NCBI RefSeq assembly: GCF_964273065.1
Contig: NZ_OZ186815.1
Coordinates: 3,906,001 to 3,970,000, forward strand
DNA length: 64,000 nucleotides
Direction: 5' to 3'
Source: Nocardiopsis dassonvillei_B
Lineage (GTDB): Bacteria; Actinomycetota; Actinomycetes; Streptosporangiales; Streptosporangiaceae
Under the pieces are notes generated by a model. The model saw only the letters and a list, made by a program, of their open reading frames with translations, made no database searches and was not told the origin of the DNA. The translations under genes were made by a program, and so were the position numbers. Of this stretch, positions 8,256-16,254 are shown in pieces. Numbering within the stretch: position 1 is the first letter of the stretch; each line of letters starts with the position of its first letter.

Positions 8256-10927
8256 GGGAACAGCCTCACTTCGCCTGGGGGATCGGCCGCCCGGGGGGCG
8301 GCGGGGACGACGGCCAGTTCGAGGAACACCTCGGTGGCGTGCCGGCCGCGCGGACCGCTCAGGCCCGCGGCCGCCGGGTCCGGGGACATCTCCTCCACGA
8401 GCAGCAGCGGCCCGAGGTGGTCGAGCCGCCGCGCGGCCGTGGCCGTGTGCAGCCTGCTCAGGAAGTCCACGTGCTGGGGCTTGGGCGCCATCGCCCGCTC
8501 CAGCGGGCCCAGCCGGGCGCCCTGGAGCGGGCGCACGAACACCTGGTCGGGGATGCCTCGGGCCAGCCGCAGCGCGTTCACCCGCCGGTGCAGCGCGGCG
8601 GGCGACTCGCCCGGGCGGGCCGCCAGCTCCGCGGTCTCCAGCGCCCACCGGCGGCGGAACAGGGTGACGGACCCGGCGCGCACGCGCGGCACCGCGCCCG
8701 CGAACCCGTCCGCCTCCCAGCGGGCGTGCAGGTCCATCACCGTGTCGCCGAAGGAGAAGAACGGCGAGTCCGCGACCATCGCCACGAGCATCTCGTCGTA
8801 GGGCAGCGCGTGCGGGACCAGGAAGCCCGTGTACACCGGGTCGATCTCCCGGTCCGGCCCGCCCGCCGCGCCGCGCCGCACCAGCCGCAGCCCGTCCGGG
8901 GTGTGCACCAGCGACAGGTCGGCGGTGGCGGGCCCCGGCAGCGCCACGGGCTCGTCGCGCAGCGCCAGCTCCTCCGCGGCCAGCGGCGGCGTCAGGTTCG
9001 CGTTGAACCCGAGCGCCGACCGCATGTGCACGGTGGGGGTGCCGGGCGGGCCCGATCGCCGCACGTGCTCGGCGACCCGGTCGCGGGCCCGCTCCGGCAG
9101 AGCGGACAGGAACCGGCTGAAGTACCGGGCCCGTCCGCCGTACAGGTGGTTGAGGACGAGCCGGCCGCCGTCGGGCTGGCCGAAGACGGCCAGGGAGCGG
9201 TACGCCGTGAACTCGCGCTCGGGGAGGAGGCCGGCGATCTCGGCGACCGCCGACGGGTCGACCTCGACCTCCTCCTCGGTGCGGCGGGCCAGCTCCGCCA
9301 GGTACTCGACGGCCCGGCGCCGGGCCGCCACCAGGCGGCGCAGGTCCTCCCCCGCGCCGGAGACGGCGTCGGGGTCCCCGGCCATCAGCCGCTGTGTCAG
9401 GGGGAACGCGGCCCGCGCGTGCGCGGCGAACCCGTCCAGGTCGTCGCAGCGCCCGCCCTCGCCGTAGCGGGCCGTGAACACGCTCTCCAGCGCGCCCGAC
9501 AGCATCCGCTGGTCGTCCAGGGCGAACAGCAGCGGCATGGCCCGCCGCAGGTCGGCCGTCCACTCCCGGGTCCACGGCCGGGGCACCGGCGCCCCCCGGG
9601 AGACGTGGCAGTCCTCCACCAGGGGGGACGAGGCGGCCTCGACCGGGACCGGTTCCTCCCCGGGCGGTGTCACCGCCGCCGACCACAGGCGCGCCAGGTG
9701 CGTGACCGTGCGGGCGCGCTCGGCGCCGTCCGCCTCCGCGAACCCCTTGAGGACCTCCTCGGTGGCGTCGAAGGCCTCCGTCATCCGCGCCGCCACCGGG
9801 CCCGGCAGCCGCCGGACCAGTTCGTGCCAGCGCCGGTCGTACTCGGGGTCCTGCTCGGCGGCAGGGGCCCAGGGCACCAGCACGCCGGCCTCGATGAGCC
9901 TGTCCAGGAGGCCGCCCACCGCCTCCGCGGGGTGTCCCAGGTCCGCGGCCAGCTCCGCGCGCAGGGCCCGCAGGACCACCGGCCGGGCGGCCCGGCGCTC
10001 CAGCGCCGCGAGCAGGGCGCCCCAGGCCCCGGCCAGGGGCAGGCGCACCTCCTCCTCGCCGAACGCCTCCGCCCGCGACCCCGCCGCGGGCGCCGCCCAG
10101 CGGCGGCGCCGCACCAGCAGCCGGTCGCCCTCGCGGCGCGCCCCGCCGGTGAGCACCCACTCCAGCTCCGGGCGCGCCGCCGGATCGGCGGCCAGCGCCC
10201 GCGCCGCCTGGCGGACCAGCAGCCTGCGCAGCCCGGCCGTCGTGGAGAAGCGCAGCGGCTCCCCGTCCCGGGTCGGCGAGGACGGGTGCTCCAGGTCGTC
10301 GAAGAACACCCCGGTGTACAGCGAGTACGGGCTCACCTTCACCGTGGACCGGGAGTGGTAGCGCACCAGGGCCGGCTCCGCCTTGCGCATCCGCTTGTCC
10401 GGATCCCGGTCGGCGGGGGCCGACGCCCGCGCCGCCACCGCCCGGTGCAGGTCCGGGCTGGAGAGCGCGGTGCTGCGGTCCGTGGCAGGGTCGCGCGCCC
10501 ACGCCGCGAGCTCGGCGCGCTCCAGTGCCAGGGACCGCGCGTGCGCCCCGTCCAGGGCCTCGGTGGCCGCCCGGGTCCGCTCCCAGCTGTCGGCCCACTC
10601 ACCCAGTGCGCCGATCCGCCAGGACAGGGGGTTCCCCACCAGGGGCGTGCGCGGCGGGCGCCGGTTGAACACGTCGCGTTTGGCGGCCAGCGCGGTCCGC
10701 CGGTCGGCCTCGTCCTCCAGGGTCGGTGCGAGCAGGTGGAGGGCCTCCAGCAGGTGGTCGCGGATGTGCTCGCGGTGCGCCTCCTCGTCGGCGAGGGTGC
10801 ACAGCAGGTCCCGTTCCAGGTCCGCGCGGTCCGAGCGCAGCGGGCGGTACGGGTACAGGTTCACGCGGGAGACCAGGTAGGGCCCCTCCACGAGGTCGAA
10901 GCGGTCGGCGGGTCCGGGTGCGCTCAC
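8252..10927 (-). CDS. thiopeptide LanB-type dehydratase, glutamylation subunit (LazB/TclK-like)
   Basis: An 891-residue protein starting at GTG 10927, overlapping the permease stop (GTGA). It matches the large N-terminal LanB domain: DLVEGPYLVSRVNLYPYRP at the start, RYHSRSTVKVSPYSLYTGVFF in the middle and LNHLYGGRARYFSRFLSALP near residue 560. These proteins use glutamyl-tRNA to glutamylate Ser/Thr. The elimination domain is separate and fused to the dehydrogenase at 327..2024, as in lactazole. The long Ser/Thr-rich cores suggest it has many substrate sites. Confidence 0.92.
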   Translation of the reverse strand: MSAPGPADRFDLVEGPYLVSRVNLYPYRPLRSDRADLERDLLCTLADEEAHREHIRDHLLEALHLLAPTLEDEADRRTALAAKRDVFNRRPPRTPLVGNPLSWRIGALGEWADSWERTRAATEALDGAHARSLALERAELAAWARDPATDRSTALSSPDLHRAVAARASAPADRDPDKRMRKAEPALVRYHSRSTVKVSPYSLYTGVFFDDLEHPSSPTRDGEPLRFSTTAGLRRLLVRQAARALAADPAARPELEWVLTGGARREGDRLLVRRRRWAAPAAGSRAEAFGEEEVRLPLAGAWGALLAALERRAARPVVLRALRAELAADLGHPAEAVGGLLDRLIEAGVLVPWAPAAEQDPEYDRRWHELVRRLPGPVAARMTEAFDATEEVLKGFAEADGAERARTVTHLARLWSAAVTPPGEEPVPVEAASSPLVEDCHVSRGAPVPRPWTREWTADLRRAMPLLFALDDQRMLSGALESVFTARYGEGGRCDDLDGFAAHARAAFPLTQRLMAGDPDAVSGAGEDLRRLVAARRRAVEYLAELARRTEEEVEVDPSAVAEIAGLLPEREFTAYRSLAVFGQPDGGRLVLNHLYGGRARYFSRFLSALPERARDRVAEHVRRSGPPGTPTVHMRSALGFNANLTPPLAAEELALRDEPVALPGPATADLSLVHTPDGLRLVRRGAAGGPDREIDPVYTGFLVPHALPYDEMLVAMVADSPFFSFGDTVMDLHARWEADGFAGAVPRVRAGSVTLFRRRWALETAELAARPGESPAALHRRVNALRLARGIPDQVFVRPLQGARLGPLERAMAPKPQHVDFLSRLHTATAARRLDHLGPLLLVEEMSPDPAAAGLSGPRGRHATEVFLELAVVPAAPRAADPPGEVRLFP

Positions 10928-11793
10928 TCGGCCACCGCGTCCGCCGTGTCCTTGCGCCTGCCCGCGCCGAACCCGCGGGGCTCGCGCTCCGACGCCCACC
11001 GGAACCAGCGCAGCGCCGCCACGGTGCCCACCAGCGACCAGCCCAGCAGCAGCCACACCGACGGCCAGTGCCAGACCTGTCCGCTCTCCGACAGGGCCCC
11101 GTGCAGCAGGACCGTCAGCGGGCGCCCTGGCAGCAGGTCCACGATCGCGCCCAGGGTGTCGCCCAGCGGCAGGATGACGAACCCGCCCGCCAGGAACGCG
11201 GTGGGGAAGAAGATGCCGTTGACCATCGGAACGGCGGCGTCGGCGCTGGGCGGCAGCAGGGAGGCCGCCGCGCCCAGCGGGGCCATGCACAGGAACCCGA
11301 GCGCCACCGCGGCCAGCAGCAGCGGGATGCGGTCCGGCGCCACGCTCACGCCCATGAACATCCCGATCCCCGTGACCACCGCGAGCACGATGACCGCGGT
11401 CAGCAGGGTGTTGGCGAGGTAGGCCCCCATCACCGTCGCGGGCCGGACGGGGGTGGTCCGGAAGCGCTTGAACAGCCCGTGGTGGCGGCGGATCGCCAGC
11501 CCGATCGCGACGTTCGCGAACGCCACCGACATCAGGGCGAAGCCGAGGACCCCGCCGAAGCTCAGGTTGGCCTGGGTGATCGAGTACTCGCCCAGGTCCA
11601 GGACGGTGTCGGCCTGGGACCGGAACGCGAACCCGAAGCCGACGTAGAACATCACCGGCATGAGGACGATGAACGCCAGCGTGATCGGGGAGCGCCAGAA
11701 CTCCTTGAGCTCCCCGTCGACGTGCAGGAGGAAGGTGCGCAGCCCGTTGGCCCGGGCGGGCCGGACGGCGGGCGCGGTGTCGGTGGTGCTCAT
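10924..11793 (-). CDS. ABC-2 type exporter permease
   Basis: A 289-residue membrane protein starting at ATG 11793, overlapping the ATPase stop (ATGA). After a cytoplasmic stretch it shows about six hydrophobic segments typical of DrrB-like ABC-2 permeases (ITLAFIVLMPVMFYVGFGFAF, then PLLLAAVALGFLCMAPLGA and FLAGGFVILPLGDTLGAIV). With the upstream ATPase it likely exports the mature thiopeptide and may give self-protection. No separate resistance gene is visible in the cluster. Confidence 0.88.
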   Translation of the reverse strand: MSTTDTAPAVRPARANGLRTFLLHVDGELKEFWRSPITLAFIVLMPVMFYVGFGFAFRSQADTVLDLGEYSITQANLSFGGVLGFALMSVAFANVAIGLAIRRHHGLFKRFRTTPVRPATVMGAYLANTLLTAVIVLAVVTGIGMFMGVSVAPDRIPLLLAAVALGFLCMAPLGAAASLLPPSADAAVPMVNGIFFPTAFLAGGFVILPLGDTLGAIVDLLPGRPLTVLLHGALSESGQVWHWPSVWLLLGWSLVGTVAALRWFRWASEREPRGFGAGRRKDTADAVAE

Positions 11794-12770
11794 TCGGCCT
11801 TCCCCGAGGTGGTCTTCTCCGCGCCCGCGTCGAGCATCGCCAGGTAGGCGTCGTCGAGGGTGGGGGGCACGATGGTCAGCCCGCTGATGGTGGTCTTCTC
11901 CCGCTCCGCCCAGGCCTGGACGTCGCGGACCACGGAGTCCTGGTCGTCGGTGTGGATGCGCACCCGCCCGTTGACCAGGCTCGCGCCGTCGGGGAGGCGG
12001 TCGGCCGCCACGCCCGGGTCGGCGAACTCCACCACGGTGAACGCCGAGGAGGAGCGGACCAGCTCGTCCGGGGAGCCCGTCGCGATGAAGGAGCCCTCGC
12101 GGATGACGTCCACCCGGTCGGCCAGCTCCTGCACCTCGGCGAGGTCGTGCGAGGTGAGGATGACGGTGGTGCCGCTGTCCCGCAGGCCCGAGACCAGGGC
12201 GCGGATGCGGCGGCGCGACACCGGGTCCAGCCCGGTGGTGGGCTCGTCGAGGAAGAGCAGCTCGGGGCGGCCGGTCAGGGCCAGGGCCAGGTCGAGGCGG
12301 CGCAGCTGGCCGCCGGAGAGGGACTTGACCAGGGCGGTGCGCTTCTCGGCGAGGTCGACCTGTTCGAGGATCTCGTCCAGGCCCACCGGGTCCGGGTAGT
12401 AGGAGGCGTGGCGGCGCAGGATGTCGCGGACCGACAGGCCCGGTTCCAGCATGGTCTGCTGGAGGACCACGCTCATGCGGGTGCGCAGCCGGGCGAAGTC
12501 GCGGCGGTTCCCGGGATCGAGCCCCAGGACGGACAGCCGGCCGGAGGTGCGGCCGCGGTGCCCCTCCAGGATCTCGATGAGGGTGGTCTTCCCGGCGCCG
12601 TTGGGGCCCAGCAGGGCGGCGATCGTACCGGTGGCCACCCGGTAGTCGATGCCGTGGAGGACCTCTCCCTTGCCGTAGTCCTTGGTGATGCCCGTGGCCT
12701 CGATGGCGTGGTCGGTGGGGGCGGCGGCGGGCGCGGGGTCGCCGGAGCCGCCGGTGTCGCTGGGGTGCAC
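11790..12770 (-). CDS. ABC transporter ATP-binding protein (DrrA-like)
   Basis: A 326-residue ATPase starting at GTG 12770. It has Walker A GPNGAGKTT, the signature LSGGQLRRLDLA, Walker B LLFLDEPTTGLDP and a C-terminal DrrA-type extension. It powers the permease encoded immediately downstream. It lies 123 bases after the first precursor gene, and a GC hairpin in that gap could lower transporter expression relative to precursor. The Ser/Pro/Ala-rich first 20 residues leave the exact start uncertain. Confidence 0.92.
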   Translation of the reverse strand: MHPSDTGGSGDPAPAAAPTDHAIEATGITKDYGKGEVLHGIDYRVATGTIAALLGPNGAGKTTLIEILEGHRGRTSGRLSVLGLDPGNRRDFARLRTRMSVVLQQTMLEPGLSVRDILRRHASYYPDPVGLDEILEQVDLAEKRTALVKSLSGGQLRRLDLALALTGRPELLFLDEPTTGLDPVSRRRIRALVSGLRDSGTTVILTSHDLAEVQELADRVDVIREGSFIATGSPDELVRSSSAFTVVEFADPGVAADRLPDGASLVNGRVRIHTDDQDSVVRDVQAWAEREKTTISGLTIVPPTLDDAYLAMLDAGAEKTTSGKAE

Positions 12771-12810
12771 GTGCTGCCCTCGGTGTTCTCGTGGGGGTCG
12801 CGGGGTGGGG

Positions 12811-12838
12811 GCGGTCCCCCGACCGGTGGGGAACCGCC
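12811..12838 (-). terminator. GC hairpin between precursor 1 and exporter genes (attenuator-like)
   Basis: GCGGTCCCC pairs with GGGGAACCGC with one bulged base and an 8-9 base loop. It has no T tract. RiPP precursor genes often carry such partial terminators to raise the precursor:enzyme ratio; that role is inferred here. Confidence 0.4.
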
Positions 12839-12893
12839 CTGGGCGCGGATCGGATCCGGAGCCGGATCCGCTCAGGGCCGGGTCAGGGCCGGA

Positions 12894-13070
12894 TCAGCCG
12901 CACGAGCCCGAGGAGCAGCAGCTGCTGGAGCCGCAGCAGGAGGTGGAGGTGCAGCTGCTGGAGCCGCTGGTGGCGCCGGTCTCGGGAACGGCGACGGCCT
13001 CACGGACGCTCATGACCTCCATGTCGGAGAAGTCGAGGTCGGGCAGTTCGATGGAGGGGGAGTCCTGCAT
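12894..13070 (-). CDS. thiopeptide precursor peptide 1
   Basis: A 58-residue peptide starting at ATG 13070, with AAAGGTG a few bases upstream; an in-frame GTG at 13079 lacks a ribosome site. The acidic leader (MQDSPSIELPDLDFSDMEV, then MSVREAVAVPETGA) fits thiopeptide leaders, including the typical PE(T/N/I)GA end. The 25 residues after GA use only Thr, Ser, Gly and Cys and include SCTSTSCCGSSSCC; six are Cys, two pairs adjacent. Cleavage near GA is inferred. It differs from precursor 2 in the core at a single position (Ser in SSGSCG against Gly in SGGSCG). Confidence 0.92.
   Translation of the reverse strand: MQDSPSIELPDLDFSDMEVMSVREAVAVPETGATSGSSSCTSTSCCGSSSCCSSGSCG
12913..12971. repeat. 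59-bp direct repeat in core-peptide coding region, copy 1
   Basis: Identical over 59 bases to 13381..13439. It encodes most of the core of both precursors. Similarity continues with scattered changes into the leader-coding part. Confidence 0.9.
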
Positions 13071-13361
13071 GGGGGACACCTTTCGTGGAGGATGTGGGAA
13101 GGCACCCGTTCGCCCGCGTGCCGACCGGGTGGCCGGACGCGCTTCTCCCTACTCGTCCAGTCGGAATCCCGGAAAACCGGAACCCCGGGGACAAGGGTGT
13201 GGCCGGGAACGGTCAACGGGTTTATCGATGACCCTGTTTTAATGGGGAACGGGGGTTTGGAAGTCGGTGGACGGGGGATGGGAAAAGGTCGCGCCGCACG
13301 TGGCTGCGACCCGTCGGTGACACGCCGGGACCGGGCCCCGGCCTGTCGGCGGCGTGCGGGG
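13071..13361 (-). promoter_or_regulatory. intergenic region between the two precursor genes
   Basis: It contains no further gene. CACGCCG (13321..13327) pairs with CGGCGTG (13350..13356) around a GC-rich inner hairpin just downstream of precursor 2 and may be a partial terminator. A less GC-rich stretch at 13211..13250 could hold a separate promoter for precursor 1, but no convincing -35/-10 pair was found. Confidence 0.4.
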
Positions 13362-13544
13362 TCAGCCGCAGGAACCGCCGGAGCAGCAGCTGCTGGAGCC
13401 GCAGCAGGAGGTGGAGGTGCAGCTGCTGGAGCCGCTGGTCGCGCCGGTCTCCGGGACGGCGACGGCCTCGCGGACGCTCATGACCTCCATGTCGTCGAAG
13501 TTCAGCTCGGGCAGGTCGATGTCCAGAGCCGTGGATTCGGGCAT
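13362..13544 (-). CDS. thiopeptide precursor peptide 2
   Basis: A 60-residue peptide starting at ATG 13544 with AAGGGG six bases upstream. The leader (MPESTALDIDLPELNFDDMEV, then the shared MSVREAVAVPETGA) is followed by a 25-residue core made only of Thr, Ser, Gly and Cys, ending SCCSGGSCG in place of the SCCSSGSCG of precursor 1. Leader N termini differ clearly while leader C termini and cores are almost identical, so the copies are under the same selection or recently converted. It is the first gene of the cluster and lies 217 bases from the divergent kinase-like gene. Confidence 0.92.
   Translation of the reverse strand: MPESTALDIDLPELNFDDMEVMSVREAVAVPETGATSGSSSCTSTSCCGSSSCCSGGSCG
13381..13439. 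repeat. 59-bp direct repeat in core-peptide coding region, copy 2
   Basis: Second copy of the repeat at 12913..12971, offset by 468 bases. Recombination between the copies would delete one precursor and leave a functional hybrid. Confidence 0.9.
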
Positions 13545-13759
13545 GGTCAGCCCCTTCGTTCGTTTCTTGCACAGTCCCCCGGGCGGCACGAAAGTAACAT
13601 GCGAACGGGAAAGTCGATAGGGGCCGTGTCGACCATTCTCCGGAGTGTGTCCCGGGGTTTTCGCTCCTGTAACAATGGACTTGGCGAAGTGAGACGACCG
13701 GGATGGGGTCCCGAATGGTCCGAAATTCCAGGGGTGCGCCCGGCGGGGAGCGGCCGGTG

Positions 13760-14827
13760 ATGACCCTGTCCTTCCTGGACACCGTGCTGGAGGTGCGCGC
13801 CGACCCCGGGACCGGGCTGGACGGTGCTTTGGAGTTCCTGGGGACGCACCTGGTCGCGGACGCCCCCGGCGGCCCCGGGGAGCCCCTGCTCTCCCTGCAC
13901 GTGACGGCCTCCCCTGACGGGCGGCACACCCCGGCGGCGGACGCCGCCTGGGAGGACGTCCACGTCCGTGAGAGCGCGAGCGACTTCTTCACCATCCCGG
14001 CCCGGCGGGCCCGCGAGGGCGGCCGCGAGTACATCCACTGCACCCGCACCAGGAGCCGCTTCCGCTTCGACCGCGCGGCCCGCCGCATCGACGCCGCCGT
14101 CCCGCCCGAGGGCGCCAAGGACCTGGTCGAGCTGCTGCGCGACGTCGTCCTGAAGGACCAGGAGAACCGGGGCGCCGCCGTCCTGCACGCCACCTGCGCG
14201 GAGAGGGGCGGCCGGGCGGTCCTGGTCACCGGGGCCAAGGGAGCGGGCAAGAGCACCCTGCTGCTGGAGCTGGTGGAGCACTTCGGCCACCGGATCATGA
14301 GCGGGGACAAGACGGTGCTCCGGCTGGAGGAGGACGGCCGGGTCCTGGCGTCGGGCTGGCCCGACCACCCCCACCTGGGGTACGGCACCATCGTCAAGTA
14401 CCCGGGGCTGGCGGAGATCGCGGGCCTGGGGGAGGATCATGTTCCGCCCGCCGACCACGCGTTCTCGCCGTTCGGCAAGTTCGCGGTGGACCCCGTCCGG
14501 TTCCGCGAGCGGTTCCCGGGGTCGCCCCGCGGGCTGCGGGCCCCGGTCGCGGCGGTCCTGCACCCGGCGATCGGTCCGGGGGAGGACACCGGGGTGGTCG
14601 CCCGCCCGGACGACCGCGCCGAGCGCGCGGCGCTCCTGGCCGCCAACGTGGAGTCGGCGTTCGAGGGCGGGAACGCGGGCTGGCACGGGTTCCTCGACGA
14701 CCGCCGCGCCGCGGTGGTCCCGGTGCGCGACCGCATCGTCCGCTCCTTGGCCGCCGTGCCCGCCTGGACCGTGACCGGGCCCGGCGACCTGCGCCCCGGC
14801 CGGATGCCCGGCTTCCCGACCGCCTGA
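13760..14827 (+). CDS. HPr-kinase-like P-loop protein, divergent from the thiopeptide precursors
   Basis: A 355-residue protein starting at ATG 13760 (GGGGAG upstream; a GTG at 13703 would add 19 residues). It has a Walker A GAKGAGKST at residues about 158-166, then LLLELVEHFGHRIMSGDKTVL, the pattern of HPr kinase/phosphorylase-like domains in RiPP clusters. The N-terminal half (FFTIPARRAR, IHCTRTRSRFRFD) is unrecognised. No HPr substrate or PTS gene is nearby. In some lasso-peptide clusters related kinases phosphorylate the peptide. Here it could modify the product, sense its synthesis, or be an unrelated neighbour. Its divergent position suggests cluster membership. Confidence 0.7.
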   Translation: MTLSFLDTVLEVRADPGTGLDGALEFLGTHLVADAPGGPGEPLLSLHVTASPDGRHTPAADAAWEDVHVRESASDFFTIPARRAREGGREYIHCTRTRSRFRFDRAARRIDAAVPPEGAKDLVELLRDVVLKDQENRGAAVLHATCAERGGRAVLVTGAKGAGKSTLLLELVEHFGHRIMSGDKTVLRLEEDGRVLASGWPDHPHLGYGTIVKYPGLAEIAGLGEDHVPPADHAFSPFGKFAVDPVRFRERFPGSPRGLRAPVAAVLHPAIGPGEDTGVVARPDDRAERAALLAANVESAFEGGNAGWHGFLDDRRAAVVPVRDRIVRSLAAVPAWTVTGPGDLRPGRMPGFPTA

Positions 14828-14830
14828 GCC

Positions 14831-14860
14831 CGCCCGGGGCGGTCGGCCGCCGCCCGGGCG
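14831..14860. terminator. hairpin between convergent genes
   Basis: CGCCCGGG (14831..14838) pairs with CCCGGGCG (14853..14860). It lies between the convergent kinase-like gene and the helix-hairpin-helix gene and may end both transcripts. Confidence 0.4.
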
Positions 14861-14872
14861 CCCCCGCGGGCG

Positions 14873-15580
14873 TCAGAGGAAGACCGCGTACTCCGCCAGC
14901 TCGGGCACTCGGCGCGGGTCGACGTCCACCGCGGCGGCCAGCTCCTCCGCGGAGGAGAAGACCACGCCCGCCTCCCGCATCTCCTCCAGGCGGCGCAGGT
15001 TCTCCGGGGTCAGCCCTGGCAGCCGGGCCAGTAGCTCGGCGGGGGAGTGGTTGACGTCGATCAGACCGCCGTCGTCGAAGCCCGTGCCCAGGTCGGGGCG
15101 GCCGATGCCGAGTTCGATGGCGTGGACGCGGTTGCTTTCGAGGATCCGCCGGGCCTCGGTTCGCAGCCGCCCCCGCTCCCGGGCGGCCTTCAGCAGGGCG
15201 CGGTTGTCCGGCCCCGGCGGGGACCCCTCCTCCAGGGCGCGGTCGGCACCCGGGGACGCCTTCCGCGTCTCGACGGCCCGGAGCAGGGCGAAGGAGGAGA
15301 CGGTCCCGCCCACCCACAGGAGCGGGAAGGACACGTTCTCCAGCAGGGACATGTCCTCGGAGACCACGAAGAGCACCAGCAGCACGGTGGCGGCCAGGGC
15401 GCCCAGGAACGCGGCCGGGTTCCGCAGCCGGACGAAGGCGTACCAGAGGAGGAAGGGGGAGAGCAGCCCGCCGGTGAAGGCGGAGAGGCCGCCGCCGACG
15501 GCGGGCACGATCCAGCCCTTCGCCCCCTCGGGCCGCGAGGGGATGGCGGGGGAGTCGGGGGCATGCCGCTGTTCGTCCAC
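14873..15580 (-). CDS. membrane protein with C-terminal helix-hairpin-helix motif
   Basis: A 235-residue protein from GTG 15580. Residues about 22-105 hold three or four hydrophobic segments (WIVPAVGGGLSAFTGGLLSPF, FLGALAATVLLVLFVVS, FPLLWVGGTVSSFALL). The soluble C terminus has a charged helix and then IDVNHSPAELLARLPGLTPE, a helix-hairpin-helix motif like those of ComEA-type and type II secretion K proteins. Such motifs bind DNA or proteins. No partner gene is adjacent. The function is unknown. Confidence 0.65.
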   Translation of the reverse strand: MDEQRHAPDSPAIPSRPEGAKGWIVPAVGGGLSAFTGGLLSPFLLWYAFVRLRNPAAFLGALAATVLLVLFVVSEDMSLLENVSFPLLWVGGTVSSFALLRAVETRKASPGADRALEEGSPPGPDNRALLKAARERGRLRTEARRILESNRVHAIELGIGRPDLGTGFDDGGLIDVNHSPAELLARLPGLTPENLRRLEEMREAGVVFSSAEELAAAVDVDPRRVPELAEYAVFL

Positions 15581-15651
15581 CCGCCCAGGATAGGAACCGC
15601 CGGTCCGTGCGTGAAGGCGGGGTCGCGGGGACGCCCCGCCGGGCGGGCGGT

Positions 15652-16197
15652 TCAGGCCGCCTTCCACTCCGGGGCCAGGACGGACCAGATCTCGGTGTCC
15701 CGGCGGCTGCCCCGGTAGAGGTGGTTGCCGCGCATCACACCCTCCCGGGTCATGCCCAGGCGGCGCGCCACCGCGATGCTGGGGGCGTTCTCCGTGTCCA
15801 CGTGCCACTCGACGCGGTACACCCCGCGCTCCCGGATCGCCCAGTCGATGAGCACGCGGGCGGCCCGGGTCACGAGGCCGCGTCCGGAGGCGGCGGGCTC
15901 CAGCCAGCAGCCCGCCTCGGCGGTGCCCTGGGCGGCGTCGAGCTGCGGCAGGAGCACACCGCCGACCAGTTTCCCGTCCAGCCGGATGCCGCAGATGCGC
16001 CCGGTGTCCGCGGCGGTCCTGTCCGCGTACCGCTGGAGGTAGGCCCGGCTCGACTCCAGGTCGGTGACCAGGTCGGGCATGCCGACGTAGCGGCCGATGA
16101 ACTCCCGGCCCCGGTCGATGTGGTCCAGGAACTCCTGGGCCTGCCAGGGTTCGAGCGGGCCCAGTTCGGCGCCGTCTCCGAGGGGTGTGGTGTACAT
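15652..16197 (-). CDS. GNAT family N-acetyltransferase (RimJ/RimL type)
   Basis: A 181-residue protein from ATG 16197. It shows the RimJ/RimL acetyltransferase pattern: GGVLLPQLDAAQGTAEAGCWL in the central sheet, then AASGRGLVTRAARVLIDWAI, the acetyl-CoA pyrophosphate-binding loop, and NAPSIAVARRLGMTREGVMRG near the end. These enzymes acetylate alpha-amino groups of proteins or small-molecule amines. The substrate cannot be read from the sequence. The gene is monocistronic by spacing. Confidence 0.88.
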   Translation of the reverse strand: MYTTPLGDGAELGPLEPWQAQEFLDHIDRGREFIGRYVGMPDLVTDLESSRAYLQRYADRTAADTGRICGIRLDGKLVGGVLLPQLDAAQGTAEAGCWLEPAASGRGLVTRAARVLIDWAIRERGVYRVEWHVDTENAPSIAVARRLGMTREGVMRGNHLYRGSRRDTEIWSVLAPEWKAA

Positions 16198-16254
16198 CCG
16201 GCTCCTCAGCGGGGGATCGGTCGGTGGTGGACGGAGCAACCCTACGCGGCCCTC

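Noticed and set aside
12894..13544. The precursors as class I lanthipeptides, given the LanB-type dehydratase
   Set aside because: No LanC cyclase is in this cluster. The YcaO enzyme, RRE protein, pyridine synthase and azoline dehydrogenase identify a thiopeptide pathway.
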